64,000 nt of DNA, from assembly GCA_018873245.2 (NCBI GenBank), contig JAEMBT020000007.1:1746001-1810000 (forward strand), given 5' to 3'. Every line of letters starts with the position of its first letter. The stretch's first letter is position 1. Of the stretch, positions 21,261 through 33,010 are shown piece after piece. The position numbers were made by a program, and so were the translations under genes. A model generated the notes under the pieces. The model was not told the origin of the DNA and made no database searches. It worked only from the letters and a program-made list of their open reading frames with translations. This DNA comes from Archegozetes longisetosus (Eukaryota; Arthropoda; Arachnida; Sarcoptiformes; Trhypochthoniidae).

Positions 21261-22412
21261 AAACGTCTAAATGTTTTCTGTTCATATTAGAAACAAAAGA
21301 AAAATTTTCGACTAGCCTATTGAGTTATATTAGGAATTTCTAGGAATTTTAACTTAATGCCATAAATGTTGATTAGTATTAATCTCACTGCAAAAATGTA
21401 GACTTATAGTTGTTTTTAATAAAAATTCATTCAGATGTTTACAGAAATTTCATAAATAAGATATAGGGTCAAGGTTAAGATAAAAAAATTGTTCCTTTCT
21501 ACACTATCTTAATTCCTTGTGGTATCAAAGTTCAAAATATTCAATTAGAACTAATCGTATTATGTTAAACAGTATGAAGTCAAATGAATCTTTGGCAGTA
21601 TCAATATATAACATAATCGCTAAGAGAAATTTATATAAGAAAATTTGCTGATAGTAATATACAGTATTTTTCACTTCAATTTGTATCTATTGCATTGCTA
21701 TTTGAGTACTTAGTTTAATCCTTATGAAAACCGGTTGCTTATCTCAAAACTATTTGTGTTAATATCATTGCTATTTGTAATTTTAAAGTATATCTTATTT
21801 ATTGCACAAAACACATCTGATTTCATTTGTTTATAGAACAATTTAAGTTTAGATCAAATTCTTTAAATTCTTTTTTTTATTGAAATGAAAGATATAACAC
21901 AATCAATAGCTTCTGTATCAAGTAGTTCATTCCACTTCTGAACTTATTTCTTCTCAGAATTGTTCAAATTATTATAAAAATATGGAAAAATACATATTTC
22001 CCAGTCTTAATAGAGAGATAATTGAGAATTTAGTTGAATATCTAATCATTTAATTGTATGTTTTGCCGTCTTTCACATATTGAAATAAAGTTTTGAATTG
22101 CAAATAGCTTTGCGAAAGACACAAATAGCTTTGAGAAGAGCTACCGGTTCGACAAGATTTGGGTTTACATTACAAATAGCAATGCAATAGATCCAAATTG
22201 AACTGAAAAACACTGTAAATGATCGGTAATCTTTTAAACAGACAATCGTTGTTCAATATTGCATCAAAACTAGTGAGAAACTTACAATATGCTAAAAAAT
22301 TTTGTACCTACAGGAAGGCCCTAGCTTAATCATAAGATTAGATTAATGAAGTTTTTTCCTAATCTCTAAAGCTCAAATCGCACCATTTCACGACCAAAGG
22401 ATATGAATTGCA
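21261..22412. other. upstream region of the first six-cysteine gene, duplicated near 27.6 kb
   Basis: No gene is seen. Around 21500-21580 the run CTATCTTAATTCC, then ATCAAAGTTCAAAATATTC, is echoed at about 27640-27690 (CTATCTTAAATT, then CTCAAAGTTCAAAATATTC). That places both six-cysteine copies in a shared duplicated segment with an upstream limit at least 1 kb from the genes. Confidence 0.45.
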
Positions 22413-22419
22413 TATAAAA
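22413..22419 (+). promoter_or_regulatory. TATA box of the first six-cysteine gene
   Basis: TATAAAA lies 71-77 bases before the ATG at 22490, leaving a leader of about 45 bases if transcription starts about 30 bases downstream. The third family member has TATAAAT at a similar distance. Confidence 0.5.
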
Positions 22420-22489
22420 ACAATCGAAAGTTAATCCTAAACATTTTTAATATTCAAGTTAGTTAAAATTCCTAGAAGCTCCTAATAAA

Positions 22490-22860
22490 ATGAAGGGTAT
22501 ATCGATAAAATTTTATATGATGTATCTCATTTTAAAACTTAAAATTCGAATTTTATAGTTACACTCTTCTTATGCTTTATTGCCGCAACCGTTGCATTCT
22601 CATATGCTGTTCCCATGGAGGGAGATGAAGAAGTGTATGGTTTGTTGGACAAAGTTAAGCTAGCTCCCAAATACGTGAAGCTTATTGAACATTTTGGTGA
22701 GAAAGCTTGGCAATTCTTGGAATGTATGGGTGTTAACTGGGCCGAACACTGTGTTTCACAGACTGTTGGCTGTCTAGCTGCTAAAAATATTTTGGGATGT
22801 ATTGAAGCCATCGTATGTGAAGGCAAAGATGCCGTAACCTGTGCACACAACTTGAAATAA
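22490..22860 (+). CDS. small secreted six-cysteine protein, copy 1 (two exons)
   Basis: Exon 1 is only 22490-22496 (ATGAAGG). A 62-base GT-AG intron follows, then exon 2 at 22559-22860. The 102-residue product starts MKVTLFLCFIAATVAFSYA, a signal peptide, then an acidic stretch (MEGDEEVYGLLDKVKL) and a helical core. Cysteine spacing is C-x8-C-x6-C-x8-C-x5-C-x7-C, identical to copy 3 at 33.4 kb. It ends CAHNLK. The same micro-exon start (M-K-V split after the seventh base) in copy 3 supports the gene model. AATAAA follows near 22908. Presumably an extracellular disulfide-bonded helical protein. I do not recognise the family; a saposin fold is not supported because the cysteine order differs. 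Confidence 0.82.
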
Positions 22861-24095
22861 ATACAGTTGCAGCTATTATATTATTCATAATGTCACATTT
22901 AATGACAAAATAAAAATATAATTTTGTGTAATCCTTTTGAGTTACTTGTCTAATTCAATAAAATAGTCGAAAACTTTTCATTTGTTTCTAACATGAGTAG
23001 AAAACAAAATTGTTAAAGTAAAGATTTAATCAAATATTAATAATGTAAATTTGATTTCAATTTGGGTATAATCGTAAATAATAGAAGAGCGTAATGCAAG
23101 AGAAAGTTATCTCTTCAACCTGCAATAAAGGGGCACAAAGCTTCTGTTTGTTACAGTTAAAGTAGTATGTCATCACAACTATTGCATAATGGGTTTATGC
23201 ATTTTCTAAGAATTCTCACTATTCTCTTAGAAAATGACTCAATTTTTTCCTCTGGTTTCCGATTGTTATTAAATACTTGGCGTGCACTAAAGGAACTGCA
23301 AGAAAAATATCTACGCAATTATTTTTAGTTAATTTGCAATTTCATTAACACGATGTATCTTATTACTGATAAGTTATTAGATAGGTGGTTTTCTCGGCAA
23401 AATTTAAATAAAATACTATAGTTTGATACATGAAATCAATCTCTGATTCAGATCTTTATAGTGGTGTATATAATTGTGATAATTAGAGATTTATTTAATT
23501 AAACCTTAATGATAATAGAAATTCTTGAGTCGAGAATATTGCTTAAATTTCAACAATTAGTGGATCGTATCTACCAATCCTGACTGTAAGAATGCAGTCT
23601 AGCCAATACTTGTATTCTAAAATGTAGCAAGTAGACTGTATAGCGATTTTTGATAGTAAGTCTTGCGTATTAACCTCTATCTGAGTGATACTATTACTTT
23701 ATCCTTCGAAAAGAATATTTAATTTTTAACCAACTAATAAAATTAATAAAATCAGCTTAGATCTTTTCATTTGAATTGAATTCCTCATCAACTGATTCAA
23801 AGTTTGTTTAGTATTTCACATTTTTCTAATACCAGATAAGTATTAAAACTATTTATTAGAGCTGAACCGACTAAAGAACGGAGGTCTGAAGACAAACTCT
23901 GATGACTAGAAAAAGAGTAAGGAAAATTAAGAATAATTGCTATTTATCAATACCATAACAGTGACAGGTAAAGATAAATTACAAAGTAACTTTTAGTTAA
24001 GATTTTGGCTCATGATTCAAGCATTTATTTAAACTATACTATAAATGACAATTTGTTAGAAATCTAAATTAGGCAAAAAGACTTCATTAAGGAAT
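22861..24095. other. intergenic, one 12-bp hairpin
   Basis: Nothing coding was recognised. CATTTTCTAAGA and TCTTAGAAAATG (23201-23236) form a perfect 12-bp stem with a 12-base loop. Confidence 0.4.
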
Positions 24096-25488
24096 TTATG
24101 CGCATCTTTGAACATTAGCTACTCTTTCGTTGGCACGAATGGCAGTCTCGTGAACACGTTCATTAGTTTGCGGAGCCTCAATCATAGTCTGCGGTCCAGA
24201 AATTATGGCCACGTGGTGGATAGGAGAACCGTAAAATACAAGATCTCCGGCCTGGTGTTCTCCAAAGGGCACGTGATGGCATTTGGGATCAAGGTATTGT
24301 GTAGCAGCAGTTCGGGCTAAGATTTTCTCTGTTCCATGGTATACAGCATATTGAGCTAGTCCTGAACAATCAAATCCTATTGTGTGAGCACCCTGTTCGA
24401 TGCCTAGCGATTTTCCTTTGTAGCCTCCGCCACCTTGTAGTGAATGATTATCGTAATTACTATCGAATTTACACTTGACATACGAATAGTTCAAATAAGG
24501 TTACCAAACTTACAGCTTCATCTGTATTTTATAAATTGCAAATTTCATACAGAAAAGAAATACTCAAGAGTTAGATTTTCATCTGTAAAAATGATCAAAA
24601 TCCTGACAAAATTATGAAAACTAACTTGTACAAATGATTAATTATATAGAATCGAGCTGCGAAACTACAATGAAGTTATAGTTTATCTAAGAACCACTAG
24701 TCTGAAATAATTAGCTTAAGAAAGATTCGTAAAATGAATCTCAAAACTCTCTTTTTGGACGTGTTTATAGAGATTTGAGCCGAAGGAAACTTGGAAGCCA
24801 TAGGATATAAAGTTACTAAAGTTTTCGCTTGTGTGAAGTATGCGCTTGACCTATGCAAAATATCCATGCATATAATTGCGATGCGTATGTATATTTACAG
24901 TTTGTATATATAGTTGCTTATGATTTTCAATCCCAAGTTTCAAACTTATTATTCTTATGTATGTACCATATTTCTATATCAATTTTTTGGCTCAATTGAC
25001 TATATAATATACTTATTATTTTATATGATTACTATTTTTCATATATTGAACTGAATTTTGTCTATTTTTACACGGATTAAATCCTAAGTTTGTACTTTTG
25101 AGTCTATAGAAAAAACTTGAATTCGCTGCAATACAGATCGAAACTGTACTTTTAGAAACCTAAATCAATTACCCCATGAGTACATGACTCCAATTTGTGA
25201 CCTGGCGGCTGCAACTATCTCTGCTGCCCCGGCATCGGCATAGTCTGGAATAATCAAAAGTAGACTAAAAATTTTTAATCAAAATTTCAAAAAAAATTTA
25301 TATTTTAAAAATGTCCATCATCTGTCTATAATTTACTGAAATCAGTTTGAAAATCGAATCATTCAGTCAAAAGTTATTCGACTCTAATCGTCTAAAGATA
25401 GTTGTTTCCAAGGGTGTACCTCGAAAATAGTTCAATACTTACTGAAAGCACAAACGGCTATAATTGAAGCGAATAATAAAACTTTCAT
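24096..25488 (-). CDS. secreted NlpC/P60 peptidoglycan hydrolase, dust-mite bacteriolytic-enzyme type (three exons)
   Basis: The exons are 25488-25443, 25244-25173 and 24433-24096, with GT-AG introns, and together give 151 residues. Residues 1-20 (MKVLLFASIIAVCAFNYADA) form a signal peptide. The NlpC/P60 fold follows: AARSQIGVMYSWGGGGYKGKS, nucleophile region GFDCSGLAQY (Cys62), RTAATQY, GDLVFYGSP and histidine region IHHVAIIS (His113). The expected product is a gamma-D-glutamyl-diamino-acid endopeptidase that opens bacterial cell-wall peptides outside the cell. Length and motifs match the acquired bacteriolytic enzymes known in house-dust mites, a bacterial-origin family. The position often held by His, Asn or Gln as third catalytic residue appears as Glu125 (MIEAPQT), so activity should not be assumed. 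The split signal exon is eukaryotic structure. It lies between the six-cysteine genes. Confidence 0.9.
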
Positions 25489-26258
25489 TTTACTATACTT
25501 TCCAGAACTGTATATATTAGCAAATATATAAATTCTGAATGTAGTCATAATATTAAAGCTGAAGCATTTATGTCTTCGCTAAACATCCGATTTTGTGAGA
25601 ACCTTAACAATTGTTTCAATTTATAAACCACATGATTTTTATTTCTATTTGTTTTTAATTCGAGGGTACCTATTAACGTCAATCAACATTTATAACGGAA
25701 TTCAATAACAAGTTATATGCTATTCAACTCATATTATAATAATCAAGTTACGACATTGCCTGTTTGTCCTTCTAGATAACCTCTCTGACTCACTTTCAAG
25801 TTATCTTCCACAAAATACAAAATAAGATACACGATAAGTATATAAAATGACTTCAAATTATCTTTTGCTTTTCCCGATTAGATAATAAGAGTTACTTTGA
25901 ATTAATCTAATTTGTATTGAAGATGTCAGTGAGTAGAATCTGCAATCTCGAATTGTAATTTTAAAAATATCTGGGAGTCATCAGTTATACAAAATTAGAT
26001 TGAATAAATAATTTTATCTAGAGAAGAGATTTATACCCAAACAAATTCTCTATATAATAATGTATATTAGATGCACTCAAATGCGAAAATTTTGAATAAT
26101 TAAACGGCATTGAGAATGTATAAGTATCATAGGACTTGATAGCATGGGCAATAACTAAATATAAGAGACATTTTAATAACATATCAGTCACTGGAAAATA
26201 AGCGGATTTCTAGATATAAAACAAACTTTCTAAATTTTATAGACTGTCGTCAATTAAT
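25489..26258. other. upstream region of the P60 gene
   Basis: A minus-strand TATATATT at about 25520 could be the TATA box of the P60 gene (about 33 bases before its ATG, so only if the leader is very short). Nothing else was recognised. Confidence 0.3.
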
Positions 26259-27339
26259 AAAGACAAAGGCGGTAGATGAAAAAAACATGTAGCAATTTTA
26301 ATTTTGATTTGCCCAGATATAAAGCATATAAAATGATATATAATTAAGCAAAAATTTTAAAAATCGGCGCATTATTTAAAAAGTTATGGACAAATAAAAT
26401 ATTATGGAAATTCTTACAGTTTGACAATATATACATACTATAAGACATATATACAACAAAAGTATGAGTTTTAATCTATTGTTGGTAACATTGTAGAGAT
26501 ATCAGGGTAAATTGTAAGGTGCTCAACACGATTTTCAATGTGATCTTGTTCACGCTGGTCACTGTCAAGCTTTTCATTATCATGATGGTCAATATAATGA
26601 TGGATACAAATTAGTTGTAATAGGTAGTGACACGTTCACATTTGAAGTATTATCACCTTTGAACTTTTTAGCAAAGTTTCTACAATTTCCACAAATTAAA
26701 TCACCTTTGTTAATCAGTGTTGAATCCATTGATTTTCTTTTATTTGTTAATATTATCGGCTTCACAGTATTTAATTTAGTCACTAAATCATTTTCGTTGA
26801 CGCGTCTTACATCACGTCTTATAATACTATCCAACCGGACAGTGCAACAAGCACAATATTTATATCTTAAATTAGGTAAATGTGACATTTGTTCGGACAT
26901 TTCTATTTTTATAAGTTGTACTTGTTACCAAAAGAAACCCAAAGCAGACTCTTCAAAAATTAAAACTAGACTATTAGTGCTTTAATTTAACACCAAGAAA
27001 CGTTTGGGTTTTTATTGGTATCATATGACAATAGTCATTTGAAATTTACAAACACAATTTTCCGTTACTAAAAAAAATTATTTATATAAACATTTTAATG
27101 TGTTCTTAAAAGCTGTTAATTATAGTTATAATTTGGTGAAGATAGAATTAAAATATCTCATTTCGTTATCCTGTAATATTAGTTTGAAATTTGACTCAAA
27201 AAATGATCTACCTCTAGTATCCTGTAATAGCTTATATTACAATATATACATATTTATGCATCAATAACATCCTGTATTAGTATGGGAATGTTTATAATTA
27301 AATTGTCTAACATAATTTTCATATGCCGCCTTTGTCTTT
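26259..27339 (-). mobile_element. DNA transposon with a zinc-finger protein remnant
   Basis: The ends AAAGACAAAGGCGG and the inverse CCGCCTTTGTCTTT are perfect 14-bp inverted repeats, extended by near matches (TATGAAAA). No clear target duplication was found. On the minus strand 26900-26589 encodes MSEQMSHLPNLRYKYCACC, then a spacer and ICGNCRNFAKKF. This is a four-cysteine module like the N-terminal zinc-binding part of several transposon proteins. In another frame an acidic continuation reads DHHDNEKLDSDQREQDHIEN. The rest of a transposase is lacking, so this is a deletion derivative. The superfamily is undetermined. Confidence 0.55.
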
Positions 27340-28586
27340 GTAAAGAAATTGAACCAGATAAGTTTGCTCAAAAATAAATAAAAGTTCAAATTTATTTCTT
27401 GATTTTATATTCAATCCATTGCCGGAAACGATGATTTTATTTACTAAAAGTTAAAAACAAAAATAAGTATAACAACCGAGCTAAAACTGAGTTCATTGAG
27501 AATTTTACTTTTAGTCTATACTCAATACCAGTGAAATAGTGCAAATTGGGAAATTGTGAAAACTTGAATTCAATCCAGCTTTATGCATACAAAATGAGAT
27601 GAAAGAGGCCAAAATTTGGAACCAAAATTTATCTTTAGTCTCTACTATCTTAAATTTTTTGAATCTCAAAGTTCAAAATATTCGATTTTGTAGATAACAT
27701 ATTCTACTAGTTTCAAGCAGGATAAAGTCACACGAAGAGCTCAAAGCATAAAATAAATGAAACCTATTTATAGAATCCTATCTTAACAAATTGAGCTTAG
27801 ATGGCAAATAAAATAATTTCTAGTTTTCGATTTATGAACCTATTTATTCATAAGTATGAACCTCCTTCTTGAAATCAAGCTTCAAAGTATGAGATAACAG
27901 ACAAGTTGACATCAAGTGCGTCAAGCGAAAGGAGGACCAAATGATTGTTTATTAGTAATAAACTATTATTTATCCAATAAATTAACTTTTCTCGTTATGA
28001 CTAAAGGATTTTACAAAATAATTTTTACTATCTTTCAAATGATGACACATTCGATCTTTAGAAATCTGAGGTGATAGATAAGTCTTCATAATCTTTCTTC
28101 TTATAAGCAAGTTATCAATAAACTTAATTTGTAAATATGTAAAAAATGTCTTTCTTGTTTAAAAGTCTACATTCAAAACAAGTATTGATGAGTTTGAACT
28201 CTAAACTAGTGGATAACTCATACGATATTATAAAAATCATGTCTTTCTACTTCTAATAGAAAAAATTAGTTATCTCCTTTAAAAGTTACTATACACAGAA
28301 CTTTCTTTTTCCTATTTAAGGCTTGAGAATATCTGGAGTTTACTGATTGCGATGAGTTCATGTTCGACAAATTCCCAAATCAAGAGCAAACAAATTTTTT
28401 ATACGAAGATAATTATTAGATCCGCTCAATTGCGAAATATTTCAATTATGAAATATTACACAAACTACATAACTATCATAAGATTCGACAGTGTGAGATA
28501 AAGTTGAGTATAAATTAAAAAGTAATTTAGACAAAAACAGTATTCTTGTATTCATATATATGATACACAGAGAAATTTTTTAAAAA
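27340..28586. other. upstream region of the second six-cysteine copy
   Basis: It shares short runs with 21.5 kb (see that entry), consistent with a duplicated segment. No gene was recognised. Confidence 0.4.
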
Positions 28587-28950
28587 ATGAAGAATAAGCT
28601 GAGCTTGAAGTTAGAAAAATGAGCATCGTAAATCATTTTCATGCTTTACAGTTACACTTTTCCGTTTGTCGCTTCAATCATCACATTGACACATGCACCT
28701 CTTTTTGGTAGAGATGAGGAGATATATGGTTTGTTGGATAAGTTCAAAGTAGGTGAAAACTAGGTTCATTTTATGGAGAAGTTTGGAGCTAAAGCATGGA
28801 TTTTTTGGAGTGGATGGACTTTGACTGAGTTCTATATTGTGTTGATCCCACTCTCAAATGTTTGGCTACTGATAATGTTGTGAATGTGTCGAATTAATCC
28901 TCTGTGAATCTAAAGATGCCAAGTCATGTGCTGTTAAATTGCTTTAGAAC
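28587..28950 (+). pseudogene. six-cysteine protein, decayed copy 2
   Basis: The start ATGAAGA matches the micro-exon of copies 1 and 3, but the donor reads AT instead of GT. After the TTTACAG acceptor the sequence follows copy 1: DEEIYGLLDKFKVGEN, a stop where copy 1 has Lys-Tyr, then VHFMEKFGAKAW. The frame then changes at least twice, but CLATDN, CVELILCESKDAKSC and their spacing remain visible. The lost splice donor, stops and shifts make it a pseudogene. It lies between the intact copies. Confidence 0.75.
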
Positions 28951-30412
28951 ACCTAGATATTTTCAAATTTCAAATCTATTTATTGAGATTGATATTTACT
29001 AAATTATCTCATCAAACTGAGTGCATCTATTTGTCGTTCGAAAATCGATATTTGTGCCCAATACTCATTTATCTCTATTTTTCAGGTCATCCTTTAGGTT
29101 TACTTTTTAAAATATATACTTAATGCTAACTTCAGTAATAAGCTTGAGGTCATATCTAATTATATTTAGAAGAGTGCACAAATATGAAATTAGTTTCACA
29201 ATAAATCACAAATTTACAAGATCACATATTTTGGCTCTTGAATAAGTTTTAATTGAAAATTTAGATTTACTTCAATCAAAATCTTAAATTGCAAGATTGA
29301 TAAATTTTCACAAGCATATCTAGACGTTTATAAGAACGGGATTGCCCCCTGCGACATCATCAAATAAAGTGTTAAGTTCTCTTCTTTGAATGTGTCAAAT
29401 TTGCTATCGACTTTTTTTTCTAGTATTAAAGCAAATATTACTGTAGAAATTTTAATTTTTTACTCAATAAGATAGTTACTCATTTTATATATTCAACTTT
29501 ATGAATTGATTTTTTAAATCAAATTCTTTGACGAGTCTTTGATAAGTCTTACTACGAAAAGTTTTGATAATATAAAAAAATAATATAACATATCATTGAT
29601 TTATGTAATTATATTATATGACTTTTAGTGATAACTCACTCATATCAAGCCGCACAAAAGTCAAACTAAAGTTTGATAAAGATATGAAAAGTTGAACCAA
29701 TTTCTAAACCTTCAATAATCTGTATTTCCTTCAGTTTAGAAATAGTCTTTAATACTTATGTTCACAAAATGAAAATTTAAACTTGAAAACAATGAACTTA
29801 GAACGACTTTTGCTATTTTATATTGCATTGTACTCTTTTATATCACTATAGCTCATAGCCATTTCGAAGTATTCCCAATATTAGCTACTTTTGAACACCT
29901 GCAGGCTTTTATGCTTAGGATGAACTCTATTGGTCTTCATTTGGAAACTCGAAAAATTTTGATAAGCCTTCGAGTGATTTAAAAACTTATTTATCTGTTT
30001 TTATTGAAAACTGCTACTCTTATAAGTTAGTGTATCAATGCATATATTGTAAAGTATAAGAGTTTTGAAGATTTTGATAAGATATTTCTATCACTTTGCT
30101 TGTAATCCTTTACCCCCCTCGGAGGTTCACAGTCAGAATTAAGAGTCCAATATTTACTTTGGCGTTTGACGACTTTTTGGGTCTGAAACTAAATATAGTA
30201 AAAATAAAACGCGTTATGAGATGAAGTTTTTTCAATATATAAAGAATTCATCAAAAATATACAAATGTATTGAATTATAGGAAAGTTAACAATCTTAGGC
30301 TTTCCCTTTTCTTTAATTATACAGTTTTTGTATTTTTTACCTGAATTTTTGACTTAAATTTAAATCATTATTATTAGTAGTAGTAGTCAAGTCATATTTG
30401 AATTCATTTGTA
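28951..30412. other. A+T-rich intergenic, nothing recognised
   Basis: No coding frame, RNA gene or bounded repeat was found. Confidence 0.35.
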
Positions 30413-30778
30413 CAGTCTTGGGATTTAACTTGAAACACCGTATGCAACCTTTTATATAACTTGTATGAACAGCGAAAAAATATGCTGAACGATAGGAATT
30501 TAATTCTGATTCATTAATAATGCAATATTTTTGCGGTATCAGACAAAATATTACACTACAAAATACCACACGACAATATATTGCATACGAAGATTATTAT
30601 ATGTAATATTCTGAGATATTTTGTTGTGCGATATTTTGTAATGTGGTATTTTATCTGATACCCCAAAAGTATTGCATTATTAATAGAATTAAGTTTCTAT
30701 TATTCAGCATGTTTTTCGCTGTTCATATGAGTTATGTAAAGGTTGCATTCGGTGTTTCAAAATAAAATCTCAAGACTG
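30413..30778. mobile_element. 366-bp foldback MITE, Tc1/mariner-type
   Basis: TA flanks the ends (30411-30412, 30779-30780). Termini CAGTCTTGGGATTT and CAGTCTTGAGATTT (inward) start inverted arms of about 170 bp that meet near 30590. The arms pair almost throughout (for example ATGCAATA, GGTATCAGA, AACAGCGAAAAA). No coding content. It abuts the next element and shares a single TA with it. Confidence 0.75.
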
Positions 30779-30780
30779 TA

Positions 30781-31281
30781 CAGTAAGTTTCATATTAGCA
30801 AGTAATTCAACTCAACAGTAATACTGATAAGACACAAGTTTTGAGAAGAGTCATAATCAAAATATCAATCAAAATAAACTGATTATTCATCAATAAGTTG
30901 AGTAATAAGTCTATGAAATAATCTTTATTTCTATATTGTTAAAAGTAATTAAAGCATGTCCTCAATATGTTAGTAAAATTAATCAAAATAACTTAAGCGA
31001 TATTTTCGATACCTTTTGTAAAATTAATTTTTAAATAACTTGAATTGATGCTTAAGCAATTATTGGAATATCAATTAAGCTATTTGATTAATTGCTAATA
31101 TAATGATTATTAACATACTGAAGACATGCCTTAATTACAAAACCACAGCAGAAACAAAGACTGTTTTATACTCATAAATTTGACTTATTGATGAATAATC
31201 AGTTTATTTTGATTCTTCTCAAACTTGTATCTTATCAGTATTACTATTGAGTTGAATTACATGCTAATATGAAACTTACTG
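30781..31281. mobile_element. 501-bp foldback MITE, second family
   Basis: Termini CAGTAAGTTTCATATTAGCA and its inverse are flanked by TA (30779-30780 and 31282-31283). Arms of about 230 bp are inverse copies: GATTATTCATCAATAAGTTGA lies near the outer part and GGCATGTCTTCAGTATGTTA nearer the centre. It has no open frame and a different sequence from its neighbour. Confidence 0.72.
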
Positions 31282-31494
31282 TACAAAAGCTTCTTATATA
31301 CTTATATAAATATTTGATGCTATATTAATTTTTGTGATTATTGAATGATTTAGACTTAATTTTAACATTAATAATTGTTTATGTTAAAGACTTATGCACT
31401 GAGTTAGCGCTTAATTAACACTTTAGGGAATTGCACATTTGAATAAATAATATCCTATACATCTGTTGTCTTAAAGTTTCACATATACAATATA

Positions 31495-31989
31495 TCTTTT
31501 TATCTTCTAAACTGAGATAAAGCAGGTAAAGCTTTTTATATTAGAATATTTTAATCAGATGTCAAATAAATTACTCATCGATTCAAAATTTGGCACAATC
31601 TCTTAATGGTCAAATTGAATGCAATTGAATTAGTGTTTAAAAATAGTAATTCAATACTTTATAATACATGTTGAAAATGTTGTCCATTATCTTCTAAACA
31701 AGGTTTAACTTTTTTAATCAAATTGTCTGAAACTCTTAATAACATTTTGAGAAGTTATTTTGTTGGTCACAACAATAGTTAGTTAATAAATAAGCTTTAC
31801 AAGCAAAGACTATCTCTCTTATTGTAAACACCATTTTTTTTAAATAAAAGTGTTTCTAAACAAAACTTAATGATTAAAGAACAATCTTTCTTCGGCTTAT
31901 TTCAAACTTTATTCAACCGTTTGATCTAATCGATGAGTAATATTAAAGAAAAATTGCACTCAATATATTCATTTAGAAGATAAAAAGGC
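31495..31989. mobile_element. inverted-repeat element, probable MITE
   Basis: CTTTTTATCTTCTAAA near 31496 is repeated in inverse orientation at about 31973-31988. ATTACTCATCGAT near 31572 is repeated inversely near 31930. The pairing is patchy, suggesting an older copy than the two foldback elements just upstream. Confidence 0.45.
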
Positions 31990-32155
31990 ATACCGTATTT
32001 GCTAAGTGTTTGCTTATCTAAAAGTTCCAGCTGTGTATATTGAAATGCAAAAGGTTAGCATGTGGAGGTATTTTTGTCACTTGTATTATTTAAGGAATAG
32101 ACCATCTTATGGATTATTTTCCAATCAGCTTGAGAACACCCCTAATTATATATGA

Positions 32156-32228
32156 GTCCGTGTAGCGCAGTGGATAGCGCGTTGGACTTCTAATCCAAAG
32201 GTCCGGGGTTCGAATCCCCGCTCGGATG
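32156..32228 (+). tRNA. tRNA-Arg, anticodon TCT
   Basis: A complete 73-base cloverleaf without intron. D arm TAGCGCAGTGGATAGCGC, anticodon stem TTGGA/TCCAA with loop CTTCTAA (anticodon TCT at 32189-32191, reading AGA), and T arm CGGGG-TTCGAAT-CCCCG are all present. The acceptor stem GTCCGTG/CTCGGAT has one T-T mismatch at the sixth pair, where CACGGAT would pair fully. Internal A and B boxes are intact and a T8 terminator follows, so it is probably transcribed by polymerase III. Confidence 0.93.
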
Positions 32229-32230
32229 CA

Positions 32231-32238
32231 TTTTTTTT
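32231..32238 (+). terminator. polymerase III terminator
   Basis: A run of eight T residues starts two bases after the tRNA 3' end. Confidence 0.85.
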
Positions 32239-32886
32239 GCAGAGCTTTGTGTTCCTAAATAAAATCTTACCATGAATTTTGGTCTATTTCTAATCTTGGA
32301 AAATTTCTAGAAATTTCCTTTTTCTATATTTCAAAGAAAATAGTAAGAGCTCATTCAATTATGTTAATGAGGTTGAATCTTTGCAAATTTTATTTCCGTT
32401 TTACTCCGTTTTTAACTGCATGCATTTATGTGAAGATTTTTGAGGAGTGCAGTTATGTCCGAGTATAATTGCTCCTTAATTTGAAGCATTTTATCTGACA
32501 GACCAAATGATGATCCGACCGACCTGACACAGAATGGGAATGATGTCAGAGAGTCTCAAGAAATGATAAGAGTTTCACCGATCGTTCATTAATTTTTATA
32601 TTAAATTGATGTATTTTAAGTTCACTTTTACTAAGTTATTCATTAAAATATTTTAATACTCTTGTATGTGTGTCTAAAGAGGAGTGCAATAATATGTGTT
32701 TCTTTGAGAGGGGCAGTTATGTTCGAGTATAATTGCAGTAGATTTTGAGGGAACAAAATTCTCTTGAATCTGGCTATTACTGCATACAGTAAAAAGCGCG
32801 GTAAAACGGTACATGTGGTGATGCTTTATTTGGTTTGTATTTTATTTGAAATAATATCTGTGATCATTTTTATCATGTAATCAGTA
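32239..32886. other. intergenic with a repeated 26-bp motif
   Basis: GCAGTTATGTCCGAGTATAATTGC-type sequence occurs at about 32450 and again at about 32710 (one base different in the core), in direct orientation 260 bases apart. Between them nothing is recognised. It may be the ends of a short repeat. Confidence 0.4.
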
Positions 32887-33010
32887 CTTTTGAAAGTAAT
32901 ATTCGAGTGCTCGAGAGAACATTTCTTACGCCAATAATTATTGTTTGATCATGGTAAATCCATTGGATGATTGACTGCTCTCCCGAGCATTCGAATATTA
33001 CATTCAACGG
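32887..33010. mobile_element. 124-bp MITE
   Basis: TA flanks the ends. GTAATATTCGAGTGCTCGAGAG and its near inverse (GAATGCTCGGGAG inward from the right) form arms of about 33 bp. There is no coding content. Confidence 0.5.

Noticed and set aside
22539-22850. Minus-strand frame over the first six-cysteine gene
   Set aside because: The plus strand has conserved splice sites, signal peptide and invariant cysteines; the minus frame is an antisense shadow.
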